Source: Incurvaria masculella
Taxonomy: Eukaryota; Arthropoda; Insecta; Lepidoptera; Incurvariidae
DNA: 64,000 bases
NCBI GenBank assembly: GCA_946894095.1
Contig: OX335652.1
Location: 8,889,001-8,953,000, forward strand
Direction of reading: 5' to 3'
The position numbers and the translations under genes are program-made. The notes under the pieces are model-generated. The model did no database searches and was not told where the DNA came from. It saw nothing but the letters and a program-made list of their open reading frames with translations. Of this stretch, positions 53,701-61,600 are shown piece by piece (the stretch's first letter is position 1; the number at the start of each line of letters is the position of its first letter).

Positions 53701-56700
53701 CCATGGGGTATTTGCTAGCTGTTTCAGTATTGAGTCTTCAGCTCGTTGCATAATTTTGACGTTGGAGTTACAGGCAGAACCCCATAGCTGCATGCCATAG
53801 GTCCAGATAGGTTTGAGTACTGTCTTGTAAATAAGGAGCTTGTTGTCAATCGACAGCTTACTATTCCTGTCCAGCAACCAATACAGTCCCCGGTACCTGA
53901 TGTTGAGTTCATCTCTCTTAGTTTGGATATGTTTTTTCCATGTTAGCCTGCGGTCCAGATGCATCCCTAGGTATTTAACCGAGTTGGTTTGCGGAAGTGT
54001 TTGATCACGTAACTTCACAGGTGGGCAATCTCCTCTTTTCAGAGTAAAGGATCTCGAACGTTACGTGAAAAACTCCATTACTCACACTGGGAAACTATCA
54101 ATCATTACTTTGATCCAACTCCGCACACTAGTTTGACTATGATGTTTTGCAGTTTTGATTGCCGTTCAAACAGATATTGAACAGAGAAATTAACAGTAAT
54201 CAAGAAAACATTTTTTGGATGCGACGTTGGTGCTGAATGTCCACGGGAGATAATAAATAAAAAAAAAGAGACAAAAAAATAATCAAATAAAATGTTCAAG
54301 TTCGACTTGGACTAGCATTAACTTAGGGTTTAAAGGAAAAAACAGTTTTAAAAAATATATGGAACCCGACATGGATGACTAATACCATAGTACCATTGCA
54401 TTGAATGAAGTGTGGTCGAAGCAGCGATGAAAATTGTCCGTATTTATCATCCAGTCGATTCAATGCAGCCGTTACATAAGAACTAGTTGCCATGCCAGAA
54501 CCTTTCTTTTATTACACGGCTACTCTGAACAACCACCAATTAATGTAATGTTCTTATTGTAATGTTCTTTGTGAGCAGTAGTAATCGATCAATCACTATA
54601 AACTAGTTTGTAAGTATCAATGGAAAAAAAATACCATGACCAACCTGACGAAGTTTCTTGTCGGCTCTTCTTCGCTAGAAGCAATCGAACCGACAGGAAA
54701 AAAAAGACGAATCCGAGTGTGTAATATACATCTAATGGAGTAAATAAAGAAACTGAAACTGACACATAACTGCTACTCACCCTAGCTCACGATACCCCGG
54801 TAGAGAAAGCCTCCGGCATTAAGGTAGCCCAACCCGGCGGGACTAACTCATTCGCGGGCACGGTACAAAACCGTGCTGTTGCGCTCTGGGGCCTTCTCTG
54901 TTTCAAAGAAAAAGACAGGCTCCGTGATGAGGAAGATGCAACATGGCCACAAAAAAGACAATGTGCATAGTGTATGATTTGGTAAGATTTACGAAAATTT
55001 TAATTACAAAAAGACTTTTAGCTAAAAGTAAACCACGACCGCTGTAGTCAAAAATCTGACAAAAACCAAATAGATTATAAATCTTGATTAAATAAGCTAT
55101 GTCTGATGACTAATATTTTTAAGATGTGCTTACTTTATCATTGCGTAATATACCTCCAAAGTTATTGTATAAAACGCGCGAAAAATTCGAAGTTTCGGAC
55201 CTTATAACTCAGAAACCAAACATATTTTTACCATGCCAGCGGTTATCAGACATCTAGTTCGATCAAATAAAGCTATTTTGAGCAAAATTTGGGATCAAGG
55301 ATCATTTGGCATCAAAGGACAAGAAATATGGGCGTTATCTTCTTTCCCTGTTTGTATGTGGAGTTGAGCGGGATGGCCCACCTTAAGTTGTACCTTGTGC
55401 CCATTTTGTTTGAGTAGACATACATAAATGAAATGAATAAACTGAAGCCTGATTCTGCTATTTGTCCAATTTCAAACCATTCCGTATTAGTTATGTTCCG
55501 GTCAAACATAACACGCTAAGTTTTTAGTGCAGTTTCCAAAAATCGGTATTGGAAACCGCACTCAAAACTTAGCGTGTTATGTTTGACTCATATGGAATGC
55601 ATTAAAGTTTTCAAGGAAACATCGATTTATAAGTACCGATATCATTTAATTTGACAAATACATTTCTCAAAACTGCAAGTTTTCGGCAAAATACACGGCC
55701 CACGAGAACACGGAGCGCGTGTAACAAGTTTGCGAACAAAAAACAAACACGACTCGTGTGTTTTGCAAACTGCGCTAGTAGAATACGACTTCGCCGAAAC
55801 ATGCGGTTTTGACAAAACACAAACATAACGCTCGCAGTAATCAATTAGCAGAATAAGACTTCTGGGTGGAAAAAGTAGACAATTTTTGTTGCCGCTTCGA
55901 TCATCGCTCATTCAATGTGATGGTACCAGCCCGGACGGGATTAACCCTACCACTTAGTAAGGCAGAATCTTTAGTTAAACATGAAATCAGATCACAAATG
56001 ACTAATGCCGTATTCGAGGAAGTATTCATGTGCATTACTGAGTTATACGCTTATTGAATCCTTCTAACAATACCTAATATATGGTTTCCTTGATTCTCTT
56101 ATCCAAATGTGTACTGAACTTGGAACTCGGCTTAAGTTTGATTCTCACTGAACAATGAGCGATTTACATGAAAAATCTATGAAAAAACCTCAACCTGCAG
56201 TGCATTCGACCTTAACATTATATCTCGTTTTTTTCTTGTTTTCAGAACTGTCCCATTGGCAAGAAAAAATATACAAGCAAGTGTATGCACTTCTTTCAAT
56301 ACCTCAACAAGTGCATAAATGCATCGGCATCGTCAAAGCCGCCTGGAGTTTCCGTCCTCCCGCCGTCGTCATATTACCCACCCGTTCTCGTGAATCTTCC
56401 GAATTCCAACAAAACTCTGCTCGTTCACATAGTCCACGCCTACCCGATGTCAGCGGTGCCCGCGCAGAGTCAATACGCCCCCAGGCACCCCTATTACATA
56501 CCGGCTACGAGCCATTCGGTACCTCCTCCCGCCCGTGGTTGGAACCTTGGCGTGGTTCCCTTGTCGCCTGGGAGGGGACCGCCCCCCGGCATGTACAGTC
56601 CGGCTTATTCACACCGCTACACCCCCGCCCTCTCGTACCATCACCAGTTGGGCGTTCCGGGTCCCAATGACAGACCCGTCCCATACATGCCTTACTTCAA

Positions 56701-56860
56701 TGATGGATTTCGAAGCGCGAGCGAACCGTTCGCTCTCCACAACAGAATTGTAGATTCCCACAAGGGAGCCCGCTCGGAGAAGCCAACTCGGTTAGTTCTT
56801 CTGAACCAGACCCCCGCACCCGTACATTTGCTACCAGTGGAAGGACAAGTGTACGCTTAA
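41717..56860 (+). CDS. Secreted protein with three Plus-C OBP-like domains
   Basis: Exons: 41717-41773, 42049-42096, 42818-43042, 43428-43513, 44006-44069, 44513-44644, 45687-45725, 46743-46952, 47249-47479, 48332-48372, 50637-50697, 50942-51025, 51407-51556, 52964-53197, 56246-56860. All phases fit, giving 758 residues. Exons 1-2 give a signal peptide (MRYLCALLLILGVTNALA). Domains A (from residue 36), B (from about 288) and C (from about 477) each start Cys-x4-8-Cys and reach Asn-Cys-Pro-x9-Cys. A has C-x4-C-x39-C-x13-C-x7-C-x8-CP-x9-C, and B has C-x4-C-x42-C-x12-C-x7-C-x8-CP-x9-C. This is close to the Plus-C odorant-binding protein pattern as I recall it. CC-x13-C modules precede B (two) and, with one Cys lost, C. 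The last exon adds a Pro/Tyr/Ser-rich tail of about 170 residues. OBPs bind small hydrophobic ligands extracellularly; ligand unknown. No second signal peptide or internal stop was found, so I treat it as one gene. The small exons 50637 and 50942 are the least certain. Confidence 0.72.
43228..43240 (+). repeat. Poly-G run
   Basis: About 13 consecutive G in an OBP-like gene intron, unusual in this AT-rich DNA. Its length is prone to sequencing error. Confidence 0.7.
44812..45078 (+). mobile_element. SINE B body, plus orientation
   Basis: ttccatgttaaactgtag, ggtggtagggttaatccag, ggttggtaccatcgcattga, and gtattagccatccatgttca then cacataaaaaa. No head is recognisable. In an OBP-like gene intron. 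Confidence 0.7.
45765..46313 (+). mobile_element. MITE C, copy 2
   Basis: 549 bp from ttaaggtggcccatcccg to cgggttgggccaccttaa, nearly identical to the copy at 11874. It lies 40 bp after the 13-codon exon ending at 45725. Confidence 0.85.
46501..46560 (-). mobile_element. MITE C terminal fragment
   Basis: ttaaggtgtcccttgccggc, then gggactaactcattcgcgg and ggtacaaaac: one end of the same family in reverse orientation. Confidence 0.7.
47455..47960 (+). repeat. Tandem duplication spanning an exon 3' end
   Basis: Two units of about 250 bp (from about 47455 and from about 47706). Each contains tcga(c/t)gtgctggccgaggtgggctcctatttag, then a family A scrap (ccgtccgtccgtct) and agggctgtatctaaaggtg-like words, ending ...cttacagtc(t/g)tattcagagtgaa. 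The first unit starts inside OBP exon 47249-47479; the second carries a decayed copy of that exon's last codons and its donor. Confidence 0.8.
48865..50460 (-). mobile_element. 5'-truncated Jockey/CR1-type LINE
   Basis: The open frame ending at 48902 (about 520 codons of element origin) encodes the reverse transcriptase: RKASGPDGIPALVLKK, the ANYRPIAITSLLCKVMERII block, QYGFRRNRSAGDLL, LDIAKAFDRVWHKAL, AGVPQGSVLSPTLFL and the catalytic CYADDSTV. The C-terminal part ends SSRSFIYRVGKLWNALP. The frame is unbroken from the truncation point, so this is a fairly young copy. The endonuclease half is missing. The 3' end is an (AAT)n tail near 48865-48898. Minus strand, in the intron between OBP-like exons 48332 and 50637. 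Clade assignment is approximate. Confidence 0.88.
52626..52922 (-). mobile_element. Family A element, full length
   Basis: aaaactggccaagtgcgatg, the central gttgttatagcggcaaaata and ggacggatggacggacgg, ending ccctttgggtacggaaccct. It ends about 40 bp before the acceptor of OBP-like exon 52964-53197. Confidence 0.8.
53494..54054 (-). pseudogene. Jockey-clade LINE, C-terminal reverse transcriptase fragment
   Basis: Minus-strand frame with VKYLGMHLDRRLTWKKHI, LLDRNSKLSIDNKLLIYKT and LKPIWTYGMQLWGSACNSN: the thumb/connection region of jockey elements. It is open for about 185 codons to a stop at 53494, 5'-truncated near 54054. In the last OBP-like intron. Confidence 0.85.
54362..54535. mobile_element. 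Rearranged SINE B (segment inverted)
   Basis: Minus-orientation words (cgacatggatgactaatacc) are followed by a plus-orientation piece (ggt-like agtaccattgcattgaatga to gattcaatgcagccg), then minus orientation again (tgccatgccagaacctttct). Confidence 0.6.
54819..55386 (-). mobile_element. MITE C, copy 3 (inverted)
   Basis: ttaaggtagcccaacccggc to ggcccaccttaa, about 568 bp, reverse complement of copies 1 and 2, with small insertions. Confidence 0.83.
55501..55587. repeat. Long hairpin, 38-nt arms
   Basis: Left arm 55501-55538 and right arm 55550-55587 pair at 36 of 38 positions with an 11-nt loop. The outer stem starts gtcaaacataacacgctaag and ends with its exact reverse complement. The size resembles a pre-miRNA, though it could equally be a foldback element. 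Confidence 0.75.
55868..55975 (-). mobile_element. SINE B fragment
   Basis: acaatttttgttgccgcttc, atgtgatggtaccagccc and gggattaaccctaccactta are the middle of the SINE B body. Confidence 0.65.
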
Positions 56861-58656
56861 AATAAAACAAAAAATGAAGCGTCGTGAAGTAGGTATAGTA
56901 TAATTCATTATGTACTTTAATTAACCTATTGTACAATTTTGTTCTTCGCATTAGTTATTGATGTTCACAAAATTTCATTTACCTTCTAAATTTTGATTCA
57001 AATTATAACATTCAGTCTTTATTACTTGCAGTATTTTTGGTGATTTTTCCTTGTCAAATCATTGGGCATCGAACTCAGCTTTTTGCGAAGCTTTTAAATG
57101 GCGAATTAACAATGTTTTAAAACTATTCTTCTGTAGGAAGTAGAATACTATCAACCTATTTTTAATACATAATTATATGGCTAAATAAACTTTACATTAT
57201 AGGTTGCAAATTCCGATTTATAAATATTCATCGTTGATAATCACACATAATATAGACATTGTATAAATATGATAAACATGTTCACATGGCATCATGTGCC
57301 ACTAATTATAAAAAATAGATGGGTAATAAATTGCAAGATGTTTCTTATCCGACATAGCGAGTTTTACTCTTATTTTGTACATCAAATTATAAAAACAATA
57401 AATAAAACAAATCTTTATAGGAATAAAATCAAATAAAGTCTCCTGAACTTATTCACTAACTTAGATAGGTTTTCAAAACACAATACAACAAAATATGTAA
57501 AAGATACTTCTGTCTGCATACATATCATGGCTCAATTGACTACCTGATATTATGAATATTCGAGTAGAAAAATACAATGAGAATAGTATTTTTTATAAGA
57601 GTGTATTGAAATCAATTGTCTGCATTGCATGTAGCCTATAATGAAGCATATTGTACAGAAGTACACAATATTTACAAGGACCTACAAGCCATTCAGTTGT
57701 CCCTATTTCAACTAAGGAAGGCTAAAAGATTGTCCATGATAAATCTACGTATACCTTTTTTACACCCCATGCATTTTTCTATCAGGGTTAGAGGCTTCTA
57801 GAAGACTGGCATGGCATTTCACTTATGTCGCAAGAAAATAGCTATCTGCATTGGGAAGACTTATTCCTGATATTGTTACGCAAAATAATATTTGTAAGCG
57901 AAATTCCACTTGATTGCCGAAATCATAGATTAATTTAAAACTGTGAAAGGTATATGTAATCACATACATTTTTGATTGACATCGGAATGGGAAGCCTAAA
58001 TTATTTTAAACATTTGCATACAAAACCTCGAGACTTTTTTAACTATTGGATCTGTACAACTGACTGATATCACACGAGTGTACATATACTCTATACATTT
58101 ACTCGAGTGCTGAAGTTATTATTCGTCGGTGGGGATAAGCTTTTGCGATGGAACAGCCATCCTTGTTTCTAAGAAGCAATTCGACAAAGTGATGGAGGTT
58201 TCCTATGTTATCTATGCTATCTACATAAATACTTTAAGGGGGTGTGTGCATCAAAGTCCTTAAACATATGAAGTTACAAGCTATAACTGTAGTGGGGAGC
58301 ACAATAATTGGTTATGTATTTAACCTCATTAGACAATTACAAAAATAAGGTGGAATGACTTTGATAATTCTGAGGATGTGTGCATAAAGTTTCCATTTAC
58401 AATTAGCAACTTCTTGCACTATGCCTCAATTATCTCATAAATGAGGGCCTTTTTTGAGATAATACATACGCAGTTATGTACTCTGAGCTCGCCAATATAG
58501 TTATAGTTAGTTGCTTCCTATGTTTGATGAGTTATAGCAGAAATAGCAAAGAATGACTGTGGCGCCATCTACGTGGACGCACATACACCAAGACCACCGA
58601 TCTCAGTCAGGCTCGGTATGTCCGGATGTACAGTCAGGACAGTCGGTGGCCAGCGA
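56861..58656. other. Convergent 3' intergenic region
   Basis: It holds the 3' UTR of the OBP-like gene (AATAAA near 56863 and again near 57184) and that of the rols-like gene from the other side. AT-rich, with no repeat or gene recognised. Confidence 0.55.
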
Positions 58657-61600
58657 TCAGGGCATGTTGAGGCTGATCGTGTCGTAGTTCCTCGGGGCGC
58701 GCGGCTCGTGCGAGTTGACGCGCGCGAGTATCTCGCGCTGCAGGCCGTGCAGCGTGCGCGCGGCGGCGACGTCGGCGGCGGGCGCGAGCAGCAGAGCGCG
58801 GCGCGCGTGCGGCAGCGCCTCCGCTGGCCGGTTGAGCGCGAGGATCGCGCGCGCCATGGCGTACGCGCACTCGAACGCGTTCGGCCGGAGTGCAGACGCG
58901 CGCGCCGCGAGCTCCAGCGCTTCCGAGGGCTCCTGGAAGAGAGCAATTAATTCGATCGTACCGTATTGGAGTTAGGCTGAATCACTCCGAAAGGGATCTG
59001 TGAAAGACAAGGGGCTTATTATAAGGCTAAAGATAGGTTGTATAATGGGCTTAACTCATGTTGCTCAAATTACGTAAACGAGATGCATTTAAACTCCATG
59101 GCTTTATCGCTCCGTGCCAGTTGGGAAAGTACCCATACTATGTAACCAATTTTTTTCATTTATTTACCCCCTTTGCTGACCACCCGTAGAATCTGCCAAG
59201 ACCCCCTCCACTTTAGTTTTCATGTAGTAATTCATAATTATGGTTTTAAATATTTTTTGCAAACGGAAAGTCAAAAAATATTAATTTGGCTCATATTCCT
59301 CTTTATTAACACACTTAACGCCAAGAGTGTATTCATACTTATAATTTCAAGTAAAAACGCTGCGCGCCAGATAAGAAATTGGCTCGAAAAAGCGCGAGAT
59401 TTCCGTAGAGGATATTGAATACGTGATGAAAGCGTATTCAATATGGTATTTTATGGTAAAGCGTGGTATTTTGAAGAACCCCCTTCCCCCTCCCCCTGAA
59501 CGGGCCATGGCAATCCTTGTATTGCGAATACATGCCTAACTAACTTGGGCACGTTTCAGATGACAATTGCGACTTTACTGAAGGGATGAAGATTAAACAT
59601 ACAAAGTGTAACTTTTAGCTTGATAAAGATGGGTACAAAGCTACCCACAAACAATCCTGGTCTGACAGTACCCAGTAAATCGATTAGAGCAGTGCCTGAT
59701 GGAACTCCTTTCAAGTTCCTGGGCAAAGAAAATAAGAAGAGGAAAGGAATATCCCACTTATGAAATTCTTAAATTTTTCGATGAAAGCCTGCCCTAGTCA
59801 CAATATTTTCCTCTTGGGACGACAACTTGACATCGAAAGTTTTATCTTATCTGCTGCTTCCCCGAGCCGTCTAGCCACTGGGCTGCATTAATGTTCGTGG
59901 CATGATTTACGCCGGCTTCCACCACCTCCAGCTACAGAAACCCCAAAGTAAAGAAATCTTTCGGTTACACCATGTAAATATGCCATGTAACCGAAATTTA
60001 CTTATCGGATTTCAGGTAAATGGAGGTGGCGAAAGCAGGGGTTAGACAGTTACTCACATTGAGTTTCCTCTTGCACCTCGACAAGTTGAGCAGCAGGTTG
60101 GTGTTGAGCTGCACGAAGGCGGCGACGTGCTCCTGCGGCAGCGGCGGCGGCGCGGGCCCCCCCGGCCCGCCGCCCACGCCCGCAGCGCCCTCCTCCGCCA
60201 CCAGCGGGCCGACCTTCTTCAGCGCGTATTGGTAGCGGTGCGCCGCCTCCGACGGACGGCTCTTGCGGTACAGAGTGTTTCCATCCTCCAGCAGCTTGTT
60301 AAGCAGTATTAGCCTGATGCAGACAACACATGCACGGTGTTACTTTGGGAAATAAGTGAACAAGAAACCATACGAGGATAAACTAAAAGTGCTCAAGTTG
60401 ACAACCTTGGAACAACATAGAGAAAGGGGCGGCCTCATAGGAACATGCAAGATTCTCAATGAGCATTACGACTGTCCAGAACTGCAGAACCTCTTGACTA
60501 GAAACACAAATATTCATCTCGGTGGTTATAGCCTAATACTCAATGCCAGTGTCAGCTCAACAAAACCGAGACAACACTTCCTATCAAATAGAGCAGTGGA
60601 AATGTAGGACAAGCTGCCAGAAGATGTTGTTCAAGCACCCACCAATAATTAAAAAAACAGGCTTGACAAACACCTAAAAACATTACACTGAAGTAACCAT
60701 ACTAAAAACCACCAGTGAACTCAAGACATGAACACATCAGCTTCGGCTGCTCGTTCATCAAAAAAATAAATTACTCTTGAGGTCAATACTAACAATAAAG
60801 TTAGATAACCATGAAGGAGATGGAACCTCATCTAGTTGTATTATAGTTTTAAAGTAAACACCAACTTACATAAACTCTGGTTTGCCGGAAGCCATCACCC
60901 AAGTGGTCGGTCCTAATTTAGCCCCTCTCTTCAGAAAACAGTTAACAACCTGAAACAACGAAATACCTTGTTTTATAATACATTCTAAGTGCAGGTAGGT
61001 TTGAAGGAAGTAGAAAGTAGAGTGTCAAAATTGAACAATATTTAAAGGGAGAGGATTTTGGAAAAACTTATCTATGAACCCGTAAGAAGACGTGCAAGCT
61101 TAATCTGTCTCTGTACCAGTGAAATAAACCTAATAAGTGTAGCACCCCGAATGAATCGAGTGATTTCTAACACTACATCAACTCCAACGTTATTTGCGAT
61201 TATAGTGGTTTTACAATATCCATTATTTTTTCCAAACTCTCAATCCTCCATAACTCTAAGGTTGCATTGGGTTGCTCAGTATGTTTATTTGTAGGTTGAC
61301 TGTGGTTCACGATAATAGAGATCCTATATGCTAAAGGTTTCATGTCAGAGCAGTCTTTTTTTTGAGGACAATATTCGAAAAATCGACATTGCACGTCCCG
61401 GATTTATAAGCAAACTGTTCGAAGCGATCGAATAAGTTTCGATCGCTGCTTCCATCCTGTTATCTATTTGTGAATCTCTCAAGTAAAGTATGCTAGACTC
61501 ACTGGGATGTTCCGCTGTCCGATGGCGCGGTCGAGAGGTCGCAGGCCACTGTGATCCACGCGCTCCACGCACGCGCCGCGCTCCAGCAGCAGTTCGACCA

